From contig OX463855.1 in NCBI GenBank assembly GCA_949825065.1, positions 37,892,301 through 37,956,300 on the forward strand: DNA of 64,000 bases. Direction: 5' to 3'. The notes beneath the pieces are model-generated. The model saw nothing but the letters and a program-made list of their open reading frames with translations, was not told the origin of the DNA and made no database searches. How positions within the stretch are numbered: the first letter of the stretch is position 1; every line of letters starts with the position of its first letter. The DNA comes from Odontocerum albicorne (Eukaryota > Arthropoda > Insecta > Trichoptera > Odontoceridae). Below are positions 31,437 to 43,800 of the stretch, piece after piece. A program made the translations under genes and the position numbers.

Positions 31437-32358
31437 TTGGGTGTTAACATAAGTTGTGTCCGATTTTTTTTTAATTTAAAAATGAGCACCAAAAGTAAAA
31501 CTAAATGGTAAAGGTTATACGTCATTCGAAAGAAAATTTTCTGCTCTACAAGATACTGTGGTTGCTTTTACGTTACATATATTATTTTATTTGATTACAA
31601 GCCTTCAAAATGGAATGTCAAGTAGATGAAAATGAGCATTTTCGACACCTTCTGTTCGCTTTCAATCGAGGGAATAAAGCTGCTCGCAATATTTGCGAAG
31701 TGTACGGTGAAGATGCTATGAATGAAAGGACAGCTCGTCGATGATTTCTGCATTTCAAAGATGATAATTTCGACCAGAAAGACATGGAGCATTCCAGACA
31801 ACTAGTGGACTTCGATGAGGACCGCTTAAACCATATTATTCATGAAGATCCCCTTCAAATATTTTTCATCACCAGTAATGATGCGGTAAAGGAACCTTTG
31901 CTTGTGGCCACGCGTAGCTCGATGACGCGCGAGCAAACCAGCACAAATTGTCGAACGTTGATTTTTCTTGTTTTCACTCAAAACATGTGGAACCCAAGCG
32001 CCGAACATCTGGACTTTTCTCATTGATTTAAGATAGCGGTATACAGTCATATGACTACAATTCATCTGCTTAGCCAATTCGACGGTGGTTTGAAGGGGAT
32101 CTTCTTGAATAATATGGTTTAAGCGGTCCTCATCGAAGTCCACTGGAGGTGTCGAAAATGCTCACTTTCGTCTATTTGACATTACATTTTGAAGGCTTGT
32201 AATCAAATAAAATAATATATGTAACGTAAAAGCAAACAATATCTTGTAGAGCAGAAAATTTTCTTTCGAATGACGTATAACCTTTACCATTTGGTTTTAC
32301 TTTTGGTACTCATTTTTAAATTGAAAAAAAAATGGACACAACTTATGTTAACACCCAA
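31437..32358. mobile_element. mariner family A, palindromic, longest copy
   Basis: Both ends are TTGGGTGTTAACATAAGTTG-type next to TA. The left arm encodes MECQVDENEHFRHLLFAFNR and, after a stop, continues to LVDFDEDRLNHIIHEDPLQ on the plus strand. It then switches to an inverted piece whose minus strand starts DFDEDRLNHIIQEDPLQTTV and reaches the first catalytic region (FLYRIITGDEKY). No complete transposase is possible. Confidence 0.85.
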
Positions 32359-32744
32359 TATTTTGATAAAAACTTTATGATTGTTTATGCTTGTTTGCAT
32401 GTACATACTTCACATCGATCAGTAGCCAAAAAAATGCAGGAGGGCAACCTAAAAATCTAACATTTGACAGTCGTCACTGTCAAAAAAGTTTGTTTATAAA
32501 CCTTTATTGTATCACAAGTGTGGCATAGTTTGGTACAACATAACAATAAAAAAAAATTTAATACTTTATTTGACTGGCAATCTTACATTTTATTCAGTAG
32601 TTTTAAGATTTCAAATAATATGACACCACTAGCAGAAATTTTATAAAAAGTTTACAACAGGCATTGCTTGAAAAAACATTATTTGAAAAATTATTATGAT
32701 TTTGCAATAATAAAATTCAAATTCTATTAACAATAATTTATTTA
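32359..32744. other. AT-rich gene-free sequence
   Basis: Nothing recognised. Confidence 0.5.
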
Positions 32745-33490
32745 TTTAACACTTTTATTGCAAATACAATCTGGTGGGCTTATTGCTCTTCCAACCTCTT
32801 CCAACCAACCAGACAAAAGTAAAAGAAGCAAGTTACGTGGTCGCATAAATCATTCAAATGACTGACTATCCATCCCCACGAAATCCATAAACATACCCAC
32901 GAACCCCACAAAGACGGCAATCACCCGGACATTCTTTTTCATATAAAGTATGTTAAGATATCATCAATCAAAAGTAAAGGAAGGGATGATGGAGAGGAAA
33001 GGAAAAGAAAAATCAAGAATGAAACACGTTATTTTACTGAGTAGAAATTAAGAGTTTTTCAGTCGCTTCTTAAAGCATGCCAAGGATGAAACGAGTCTTA
33101 TATTTGTTTGTAACTGATTCCAGAGTCTCACTGTATGGACAGTAAAGGATGACGTAAAAAAAGAGGAGCGGTGAACTGGAAAGGCCAATAGACAGTCTCT
33201 GTTTGAGTGTAGCGCTAATCCATGATTGGGAAGACGTTGAAAATTTTCAGCGAGATAAGAGGGGGGGGGGACAGTTAAGGATATTTTACAAAAGAGACAG
33301 TATGTGAATTTGGCGTCTATTTTTAACATTCAAACAGTTCAAAGCCTTCTGGTATGATTGTATTTTCGTAGGTTGAAAATAAATCTTAGACAAACATTTT
33401 GAAGACGCTGTAATTTGTCCAGCTGTTCCTCTGTAACATCCAAGTAACAGACGTCTGCATAGTCCAGAATCGGAAAGAGCATACATTTCA
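32745..33490 (-). mobile_element. LINE 3' end, copy 2 of the family at 3755-4565
   Basis: The minus strand at 33048-33329 encodes the polymerase tail (LALHSNRDCLLAFPVHRSSF, then SFTVHTVRLWNQLQTNIRLV). The 3' tail carries the CTGGTTGGTTGGAAGAGGTT motif shared with the SINE. Confidence 0.75.
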
Positions 33491-33944
33491 GTAATTTAAA
33501 ATAAAAATTCAATTATTAACAGTGTAATGACCAATGATACAACATGCTTACCATGGCTTTGCCAATTATTACTAGCCGATGGTACCATATGTGTATCATG
33601 TTTCCGCCAATGGTTACTGTCCGTTGATACTTGTGCTACGTTTTCGTCAACCATTAGTAGCCGAAGGCACAACCCATGTGTCATTTTATATTTCGACCAG
33701 GTCTCCAACCTTTTTCAATGAAGGTTCACATTATTTTATTTTAGCATTTGGCGGACCAGTCGATAAAAAAAAGGAATATATGACTTTTATTACGAAAAAA
33801 ATGCTTCAAAATAATTTTGCACACAAAAATGTTAATGTTTTTTCCACCCAACAGATTTTTGATTAATAAAAAATAAAACAAAATCGCAATAAAATAGTTT
33901 AATTTATTGAAAATATTACAAGTATTGTTTTAATTATTCTTTTC
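33491..33944. other. Short degenerate repeat and a hAT-like end
   Basis: Three degenerate units of about 44 bp at 33540-33670 (ATGCTTACCATGGCTTTGCC, ATGTTTCCGCCAATGGTTAC, and a third). Near 33700, CAGGTCTCCAACCTTTTTC resembles a hAT terminus without a partner. Confidence 0.35.
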
Positions 33945-34440
33945 GGTAACAGGAGTCTTGTGTGACCCAAAAATGCCTATAAAACTGAAAGGAAAGGTAT
34001 ACTAGACTATCGTTAGACCCGCAGTTATGTATGGCTCAGAATGCTGGACTATGTACAGCTCCTACTCTAGGCAACTTGAAACAGCAGAGTACTCGTATCA
34101 CTGAAGTATAAAATTAAGAGCTCACGCATTCGTGGTAGCCTGAGGGTCACTGACATAAATAGTAAGTGGGAAGAGCGACAGCTGAGATGGTACGGGCACA
34201 TAAGATGGAGAACACCAGACCATACGGTAAATCAGACAATGTCTGTGGAGCTTCCTCGACAACCGCCCAGAGGAAGATCAAAGAACTCCTGGATAACTCA
34301 GTGCTCCAAAATCCTGCAGAGAAACGGCCTAGATGAAAGCGACACCCAGAACCGAAGAACATACAGCCTCAAAACGAGAAGAGCCGACCCCAACAGCCTA
34401 CCTAGGCAATGAGTTGGGACAGTGGCAGGAAGAAGATTGT
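33945..34440 (+). mobile_element. LINE polymerase 3' fragment, sister of 4990-5800
   Basis: The plus strand carries LCDPKMPIKLKGKVY, then after a stop TIVRPAVMYGSECWTM, and an RW.GHIRWRTPDHTVNQTM-like stretch. It is the same family as 4990-5800, with stops. Confidence 0.65.
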
Positions 34441-35747
34441 TTTAATTCTTCTTTTAATTTTCTCGGATTAGCATGGAAACCATATTGAAGTTTCTTCCAG
34501 TGTAATCAACTCAATTTTAACTTCTCTGCTTAATCCATTAACCACCAATTGACTTTCAAATCGAATTGAATTATAAATTTTAAGTGTGGCCTAAGTGGTA
34601 GAACATGTGACTTCCACTCAAGGATGCTCAAAATAAACCAAAATGGGTTCCAGTTTACTTTTTCAAACTTATACTTTAAAACGATTCCGGTAATCAGTCA
34701 ATCACTAACCCTCGTAGTTCTATCAGGAACAAAGAATTGCTATACGATGCCTCCATCCAGGTGTTTTGTAGCACCGGTGGATGATGTTAGATGGGGATTA
34801 GATCCATTGATAACACAGCCACCATTCACAATGCGTAACACAACCATCTTCTGCGTCTCACCTATATTGTAGTACAATAATTATAGGTTACTGCTACATC
34901 TATTTGTCATGTGGTCATACCACTTGATTTTTGTAATCATCAAACAACTATTTTCAAAACTAAGGAGTTTTCCTCTTAAATCTTGATATTCGCAAAAAAC
35001 TAAAATTCAGAGCCCTATAGAAAAACATATACAACTATGAGATTTACATAGCCTACATAATTGGTTGGATGGGTGTCTTCCATATTGGTTTGTGAATTTG
35101 ATTCCTGTTGGTAACAAATTTTTTAAAAGGATTTAGCCTAGTTTTTCACTTAAAGTCTTTTAATATATATCTTCTTGGTTGGAAGAGATTGCCTATCAAG
35201 GTGTAATATATATAAATACATTGTTAAAAATCTTAATTCTATAGGTGATAGTTTCCTGACATGAAAGTTGCAATCCAAAATTAAATCAGTTGTCATTTTG
35301 AATAGCGGATGAAATATTTTCAACAATACAAATATTTTGATTTACTGCGAATCCTCAGTTCTCAAACATTTCTCATCTCGAATGATTCGGTTCTCGAATA
35401 TATTGTTTTAATTCGGTTCACGAATATACATTTTCAATGAAAATGCAATGTCTCACTTCCGAAATTTAAAAAAATATAAAAACAAACCTCATTGAGCAAG
35501 ATTTTAGTGAGACAGAAAATAGGAAGAACCCCTGAAGGGCAGTCATTTGAAGTTTTTATACAAGTTAATATCCTTTTCAAACAATAACATCTCTCCTCTC
35601 CACCTTCCACTTACACCATCAGCTCTCCTTAGTATAGGTAAAGTGCAGTTAAATTTTAATTTATTTAATATATTTATTGTGTTGCCGCACTGCATATTAT
35701 TGAATTCAAATTAACCCAGATAGTGGATTAATCTAATCTACATTACA
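34441..35747. other. Spacer with two SINE-like fragments
   Basis: Near 34588, GTGTGGCCTAAGTGGTAGAA resembles a tRNA-like A box. At 35045-35225 a B-box-like TTTGATTCCTG is followed by CTTGGTTGGAAGAGATTGCC, the SINE tail. Both are eroded. The rest is AT-rich. Confidence 0.4.
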
Positions 35748-35982
35748 GTACCCGGCGGAAAGTAATACACATCGGGCTTAAGAAAGAGACTGTCAGCCAT
35801 AATCGGCTAACTTAAGCTTTATAAGCGTCATCTCTGTCATTCATACATGTGTTCTGTCGCAATTTGTCAATTGCTGTCAAGCGTTCTAGGGACAGAGACG
35901 ACACTCTGCAAAGCCGAAGTTAGCCGCTTATGGCCGACAGTCTATTTCTTAAGCCTGATGTGTATTACTCACCGCAGGGTAC
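35748..35982. mobile_element. Foldback MITE with about 70-bp terminal repeats
   Basis: The left arm AGTACCCGGCGGAAAGTAAT... and the complement of the right arm AGTACCCTGCGGTGAGTAAT... match over about 70 bp, through GGCTAACTT. The centre is about 100 bp. No coding capacity. Confidence 0.75.
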
Positions 35983-36344
35983 TATACTTCTTATGGAAAA
36001 AATTGATTCAGTTTTTTAATAGCCTTCTGAAACGGATCAAGTTCGAAAACCGAGGTTCCACTGTATATGCTTAATAGCATATATATTTTCAAAAACTTAA
36101 ATATCAACTTCTCGATATACAAAATTTGCAGAAATTTATTTAATTGTTATGTGTATTTTTATGTGTCATCTTGCATTTTTTTACTTAAATCGCAAAGTCT
36201 AAACTTACACCCTTATCTGAGGCATTGCTCTAAATGGGTTTAAATTGACAGCAGACCTGAATAAGATTTTACGACTATAAACTTAGTGGCACTGTTCTCA
36301 TTTAAGTCATAGTAGGTGTTTAGAGCACAAATTATATATTATAC

Positions 36345-36920
36345 TATACTACATAAAATGTAGCATGGTCCCTGTGACAGTTCACAAATTTGCCCCAATA
36401 CAATCTTGTAACGACGTTCAGTAATTTTAATTATGTTATATTATCAACTTTAATATAGGCCTCAATTCTAATAAATAGCAAGTTATTTAGGTAAATACAT
36501 TACATAAAACTAACAATAATGACAAATTAATACATCTTGTTACAAATTAGCAAAAATGTGGCGGTTTGTTAAAATCAAATAATATTTGGTGACGTTTGTC
36601 AAAAGTCACTACGTTAGTCTGCATTGGCTAGGGATAGGGTATACGATAATTGGATTTTCGATTTTTTTATACCTAGAATTAAATGTTCCTTATTAGTATT
36701 AATTCATAGTAGATCTTGGCCTATTTAAAGATAGATACAAATCATACAATACATTAGAAAGTCAGTATAATGAAAATTAGGAAAGAATAGATCAGTTTAG
36801 AGGAAAAAAATCGATTTATAAAAAAATGATTCGATTTGTAAAAAAAAATATTTTACCCCATCCCTTTGAGACACGACATTTCAAACGTTACAGAGACCAT
36901 CCTACATTTTATCTAGTATA
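36345..36920. mobile_element. MITE family M1, copy c
   Basis: ACTACATAAAATGTAGCATG at the left and CCTACATTTTATCTAGTATA at the right, with the typical core GTCAAAAGTCACTACGTTAG. Confidence 0.82.
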
Positions 36921-36937
36921 ACTCTTCACAATTACTA

Positions 36938-37515
36938 TCCTAGAGAAAATGTAGCATGGTCCCTGAACAGTTCACAAATTTGTCCCAATACAACCTTGTA
37001 ATGACATTCAGTAATTTTAATTATTTTATTAACTTTAATATACTCGTAAGCCTCAATTCTAATAAATATCAAGTTATTTAGGTAAATACATAACATAAAA
37101 CTAACAATAATGACAAATTAATACATCTTGTTACAAATTAGCAAAAATGTTGCAGTTTGTTAAAATCAAATAATATTTGGTGACGTTCGTCAAAAGTCAC
37201 TACGTTAGTCTGCATTGGCTAAGGACGGGGTATACGATAATTGGATTTTCGATTTTTTTATACCTAGAATTAAATGTTCCTTATTAGTATTAATTCATAG
37301 TAGATCTTGGCCTATTTAAAGATAGATACAAATCATACAATACATTAGAAAGTCAGTATAGTGAAAATTAGGAATTAAAACATCAGCTTAGAGAAAAAAA
37401 AATTGATTTATAAAAAAACGATTTGATTTGTAAAAAAAAAAACGATTTTACCCCATCCTTTTGAGACATGATATTTCAAACGTCACAGGGACTATCCTAC
37501 ATTTTCTTGAGTATA
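36938..37515. mobile_element. MITE family M1, copy d
   Basis: TCCTAGAGAAAATGTAGCAT at the left and CCTACATTTTCTTGAGTATA at the right. Same orientation as copy c and only about 17 bp away. Its right end is about 90 bp beyond the Kir poly(A) signal. Confidence 0.82.
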
Positions 37516-37603
37516 AATAGCCCTAAAATTAATCAATTTTAAAATTAATCAAATTAATCAATTTATGCTTAACTTAACATATCTAATAGCAGCATTATAT
37601 CAC

Positions 37604-37609
37604 TTTATT
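37604..37609 (-). terminator. AATAAA poly(A) signal of the Kir gene
   Basis: AATAAA on the minus strand lies 25 nt after the Kir stop codon, implying a very short 3' UTR. Confidence 0.6.
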
Positions 37610-37634
37610 CAATACCATATGATTCTGAGATCAA

Positions 37635-37875
37635 TCAGTTTTTCGTAGAGATGGATCTATTAAATACACGAGGCCTGTACTGGGTTCGGAAGCTCCAACC
37701 TGGGCTGGTGACGTTAGATAGAGGAGAAGAGGGCGGGGATGTGAAGATAGGGGAAGACGGCCCCTGTTCGGCTAGCTGATGCAGTAGCCTGGCACTGCAG
37801 AGGGGTGTATTGATGGTCTGTGTCTTGTTCAGCAGCTTGCGGTGAACTTCATATGTTAGTTTTTCTTCATTGTAT
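37635..37875 (-). CDS. Kir exon 8 (C-terminus)
   Basis: The acceptor is CTTGTTTACAG. One base completes the split Arg codon, then 79 codons and TGA. It contains the conserved TPLCSARLL and ends in a Ser/Pro-rich tail (PSSPIFTSPPSSPLSN). No PDZ-binding end of the mammalian Kir2 type is present (last residues STKN). Confidence 0.88.
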
Positions 37876-40800
37876 CTGTAAACAAGTTTTTTTTTTATTT
37901 AAGCCTTGGTGTACTTCATCATTTTGAAACATGAAGGGAAAACAAAAATGAAACAATCTAGAAATTCGGGCAATAACCCTTAACACAGCACTCAGTTTAA
38001 AGGTAGATATAGCTTGGAGGTAGTTGATGACTTTACCTACCTGGGATCTACCATAACTAAGGAAAATGAAGACCACATAGAGATCAAACGGAGGATTGTG
38101 ATAGGAAACAAAACATTCTTCTCTCTTCTCCCAGTGCTTAAATCAAGAAGTGTCCACAGAAAAACAAAAGTCACCCTGTACAAGACCATAATAAGGACAG
38201 TAGTGACATACGGGTGCGAAACGTGGACGATGACAGCAAGATCCGCAGAGATGCTAGATACATTTGAGAGGAGAGTGTTACATAAAATTCTGGGGCCCGT
38301 GAACGATGGCGAAACCTAGAGAATAAGATACAATGATGAGCTGTATTTACATCTATAAAGCTCCCAGGCTCTCTGTACATGCCAGACTGATCAGGCTGAG
38401 ATGGGCTGGGCATGTGCAGAGAATGCCGTCATCACGGGTACCTAAGAGGATCCTTGAGGGAAATCCGGGCGGAAGAAGAAAGGTCGATAGACCTAGGCTG
38501 CGATGGGAGGATGAGGTGAAAAAGGACGCGGCCCAACTATTACAAGTGACAGATTGGAGGGCCGCGGCGGGAGACAGGAGGAGTTGGAGGCGAGGATTGA
38601 TAAGAGGCCAAGGCCTGATATGAGCTGTAGAGCCATCGAAGAAGAAGTACTTCATCATTTCAGATAAATCAAAAGTCTATCTTTCAATGTCTCGCATATA
38701 ATCATCAAAATACACCACATTTTTGAGTTCATGCAAATTTTTACTCACCTTATCTCTCCTCTACTTAAACTCCTGTCACAATAACAACCATGCTCTGATC
38801 CATTGCCTGAATTTTTGCCACTATTTTGTTTGTATTGATTTTGGTATATCATGAACACCAGATAAGCAAATTACCTTTGGACGAAAGTTTTTCTAACTCT
38901 AGGGATGGTGAATATTTGATCAGTTGCTGTGTATGTCATGTGGATTACCTGAATTTGTTTTTTTCTTCTTGATGATAATGCCAGAGAAAGTATTTAAAAT
39001 ATAAGTTGGTTACATTAAAGACCCGATACTCCCTGAAAAGTTCCACTGTGGGATACCAGGTGGTAAGTTTATTAATTATTATTATGATTAGTTTTTGGGA
39101 AACCTGAAGTATGTGCTTCTATGTCCAGCCCCCAAACTGCTATACCATGGGAAAGTGCCGACTGACATAAAGCGAAATATATACCTTTAAGAATATTTTT
39201 ACTGTACGCATTTCAAATTATAAAGAATATACTACCCAATTTTTCCTATTTTTGTATTCAAAGGGCTATGGACTTCTCGGCAACTTCCCTAGGAATATGG
39301 ACTGTCTAGCGAAGAAACTGATGAACCATCCTTTCCAAAGAAATAACTACAGGCAGCCAAAGACGAACAGATGTGCAGTTTTAAGCATTTATTTGTAGCT
39401 GCTCAATCTTTTGTGGAAATGATAAATGAAATGGATTTAGTTTTTTGGGAATTTAAAATCAATAAATTTGAGTCCATCCATTTTTCAACTTGACACAATT
39501 TTTCAAATAAGGGTTAGTTGAAAGAGATTTTCACATAGCAATAAACCTGCCAGGCTGTTTTGTATACAATGAAAATGTAATACAGTACAAACCAAATATT
39601 GTAGAATGATTTATGCCATTAATTTTCATGTCCAAAATGCATTTATATGAAAGGCAATATAATTATTGAAATTTATGTTGTAAAATCAATTTTTAGCTTT
39701 GAATCTTCAACAATTTGTTGATAAATCTATGTGTATATGTGGAAAAGTTCATAGTAGAAAAAAGTTACCGTATTAGCCCGATTATAAGGCAAGGTTTTTA
39801 TTTAAAAAGGTGACACGTAAATAAGGGGGTCGCCTTATATTCGAGTAACAATAAATTCACTACTCGTGATTAGCGAAATGGAAATATTGTAATGAGAGAA
39901 TTCAAAAGGCGTCATTGTTTATACATAGCCTGTGCGTAGTAATTTCTGTCAGTTTTTGAGGTGTTTTTGTTTATGTCCTGTGCTTCGTTTTGCATCTTTG
40001 CTACCTAAAAAAATATTATGACTGACCATATTGAAAGACGAGGAGCTCGAAAAATCAAGTGAATCAAGGAGTACGCAGAAGCTATGATTCCAATTTTAAG
40101 GTTATGATGATGCGTTTTGTAGAAACAACCAACAACTGTGCGGCTGCCAGACAATTTGGTATCACGGAAAATAATGTTAGATGTTGGCGTTTAAAAAAAT
40201 GATTGATAAATGCACATTCCTCAAGAAAAGCATTCCGGGGGCCTAAGATAGGACGATATGAATCGATTTACTGGAAGGTAGCAGACTACGTCATGGAAAT
40301 GCGCGGAAAGGGGTTCCCCATAACAAGAGAAGCATTGCAGTTGAAAGCTCGCGAAATTGCATGAAACAAAAATATACGAGAAGATAATTTTAAAGCCAGC
40401 ATGGGTTGGTGCAGGCGAATGATGGCTCGATATGGGTTGAGTTTGTGGCGACGTACAACTTAAGCGCAGAAATTATAATGGTGAGGGAAATGTTTTCTCC
40501 AAAAAGCAGATTAAAAAATAGGGGTCACCTTATAGTCGGGTCAATACGGTATTCAATAACATTCATTGCACACAATAAAAATATGGAATTTAGTAAATCA
40601 AACTTGTAACGTTAAGAACAGCCAAACACCACACAATATATAGTTTCATCATCCAGACTACTATCGCAGCCAAAATCTTCTAGAATACATATTCCATACA
40701 GGTGAATAACCATCATGTTATGACCCACCCCCAGACGACATAAGAATAACACTTTCATCTTGTTCATTCTTATCATTTCAAAGGGATGGATTGATTTATT

Positions 40801-43800
40801 TCTAGAGCCTTTATTTCCGCCAATTATATCCCAAATCAAATCCTCAAGAAAACATTGTTTTTTTTTTAACAAATTTGTGTCAATCTATCAAAGCTGTCAC
40901 TTCCTCACCGTGCTGTGTCCATTAGGTATACATTTCTTAATAACATTATTTTTAATAACAAGACATATAATATATTGTGAATCTTACCTGATGACCTCTT
41001 GGAACCTATGTCCCCACAGGATATCGTGAGGAAGGTACGATGTGCGACTCTGGGTCATTTGCCCAGTCAGCTGGGAAGAACCAGTTAGGGAGAATACTAT
41101 TTCAAATCTGAAAAAATCAAAATACAATTGTGAAACAACTTTTCAGAATAATTCTTCATAAAATTGTATGCAAATCTACATCATTTTAACTTACCTAAAT
41201 TAAACTCACTTAATGTAATGCAATAATCTCTTATTATCCACGAGAGATACATTCTAAGAGCTACAGTGGATACCTGATACTATAGTAAAAATTTCTTACT
41301 CCTGACTTGCTCTATTACTCCTGACTTGCACTATTTATGAGTAACAAATCTCCCACGGGTTCCACTTTCAAACTGACAGCGCACTGCGGAAGGATTTCAG
41401 AACCCCCTCTCATTTAAATAACATAAAAACCCGTATTGACAATCCCAATACTCTAAAAACAGGCTCACGTAGACTAAATAAGAGCCTGTTGTTAAAATTA
41501 ATACCCAAGTCTTGGATGCATTCTACTCTCTGAATCATGAGTTCGCTCAGATTATCTACTGTGATCAAAAACCATTTTAGAGACCTGTTTAACAACACAT
41601 CTCCACCAGCAACTCCAGATATAATAATTAACGAACCCACAACATTGGAGAATAGTGAAATTAGACAAGGAATGAAAAGACTTAAAAACAGAAAAGCTCC
41701 TGGAAGTGATAATATACCAAACGAACTTATAAAATATGGCGGCAAAGAACTAGCGAAAAGTCTCCACAAAGTTTACAACTTGATCCTTGAAACTACAACA
41801 ATACCAGATGAGTGGAGGGCCAGTATAATGATTCCCATCTTCAAAAAAGGACAAAAATCTGATCCTGGTAACTATAGAGGAATATCTCTTTTAAGGGCAT
41901 TTCTCAAGCTCTTCACCAACATCCTAAGAGTAAAATTTGAACAACAAATTGAAAATAGAGATGAACAACAAGGATTCCGAAGAAACAGATCTACTACAGA
42001 TGCTATATTTATACTGCGGGAAATTAAAGAAAAGTCTTTGGAATACAACAAGATACCTTGCTTATATCGATCTGACCAAGGCCTTTGATAGAATCCAACT
42101 GGAAGATGTAATAAGCATTTTGCTCGAAAGGAACGTGTCACCCTCTATCGCCAAAACCATTAGAGACATAAACCTAAATAGCTCCACAAGAATTCGCGTA
42201 AACGGAGAACTCTCTAATGACGTTCCAACACCAACCGGAGTAAGACAAGGAGATAGTTTAAGCCCATTGCTATTTAACTTGGTTATGGATAAAATTATAG
42301 AAGTTGCCGACCTTAACCTGGTATACAAGATGGGTGACAATATGCTAAAGATCATATGCTATGCTGACGATGTCACCATCATAGCCAAATCAGAGGAAGA
42401 CCTGCAACAAATGCTACATCGATTCCACACTGCTTCCAAAAAATACAACAAGTCTATCTCCATCAGCAAGACTAAATGTATGACTCTAGCCAGAGAGCAA
42501 GTTGGATGCAGTGTGACGATCGACGACACACCAATTGAACAAGTTACAAAATTTAAATACTTGGGTGCTAGCATAATGTGCAATAATGACCTCTATGGCG
42601 AAGTACTTGAACAATCACAGAAGGTCGCAGCTATTTCCGGATGTCTAAAGAACACTATCTGGAAAAACAAGTATGTGAACATCCAAAGCAAGGTGAGGAT
42701 ATACAAGACCTGCGTCTACTACATAATGACATACAGCACAGAGTCTAGAGCCGACACAGTCAGAACCAAAAATCTCCTTCGAACCAGCGAAATGAAGGTA
42801 CTCAGGAGTATTGCTTGCAAAACCCTCCGTGATAGAGTACGAAACACAGAAATCCGAAGGATGTGCGAAGTTGAAGATATTGTCAGATGGGGACAATAGA
42901 GAAGAAGGTTATGGAACGAACATGTATCCAGAATGGCGGAACCAAGAGTTGTAAGAATGGCCAGAGATAGTATCCCCCAAGCGAGCAGACCTCCAGGATG
43001 ACCTCCCAAAAGATGGAAAGACAGCTGGCAGTCGACGTCACAAGAGGAAAACGTTGTTGCAGGACCATAACCAGCCAACAAGCCTAAAAGAAGATCAAAA
43101 ACCATAGCTTTGGAAAAACACATGAGTTTACTGATTTAATTCCACTCCTAAAATGGCATTCAGATTCGACTAATACTGAATCAATATCATTAATAAAGAT
43201 TAAGAAAACTTTGATCCCAAAGTTAAAATGTTTCTTAAAGATTAGGAAGAGCATAGACTCCAAACTTTATTAAAGAGATGCGACATCTTCCTCTGTCTCG
43301 TTAACCATTGACTTTCTTTGGATGTCACAACACAAATTTAGAAGCAATGTGTACTAGTTACACATCACAAGACAGGAAGGGTTAACCAGTTTCTTTTTTT
43401 ATTTCCAACTCACCTTTGATCCAACAAATCCTTGGCACTAATGTCATACAGAGGACTGCTCTCCCCAATCTCATGTTGAAGTGTGGTGGGCCATATGATT
43501 AGAGGATTCGGCTGTGTTAGTGTGAGAGGAATGCTGTTGGGGCCTGCGTGTTTTACTATCCACGCTGAGGCGCTAGTACCCGCAATGTGTTTCCCTTGTG
43601 AGTCCCATACACGTACCACCAAACACATGCGGCCATCACGCATGCATACCTAGAAATTAATTAAATAATTAATTGTGTGTGTTAACTGATTATAATTTTG
43701 TAGGTACATATTACTGTAAAAGTCCGTTAATATCAAATTCAAGGGATCAAATTTCCCAAAATAATTTAATTACGAATTATATAATACGAGTACAGTGGCA

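Noticed and set aside
38759..38832. Possible additional Kir exon (GKNSGNGSEHGCYCDRSL) with a strong GTGAGT donor in phase
   Set aside because: Its acceptor lacks a pyrimidine tract, the peptide has no Kir similarity, and exon 8 at 37635-37875 continues the conserved sequence directly from exon 7.
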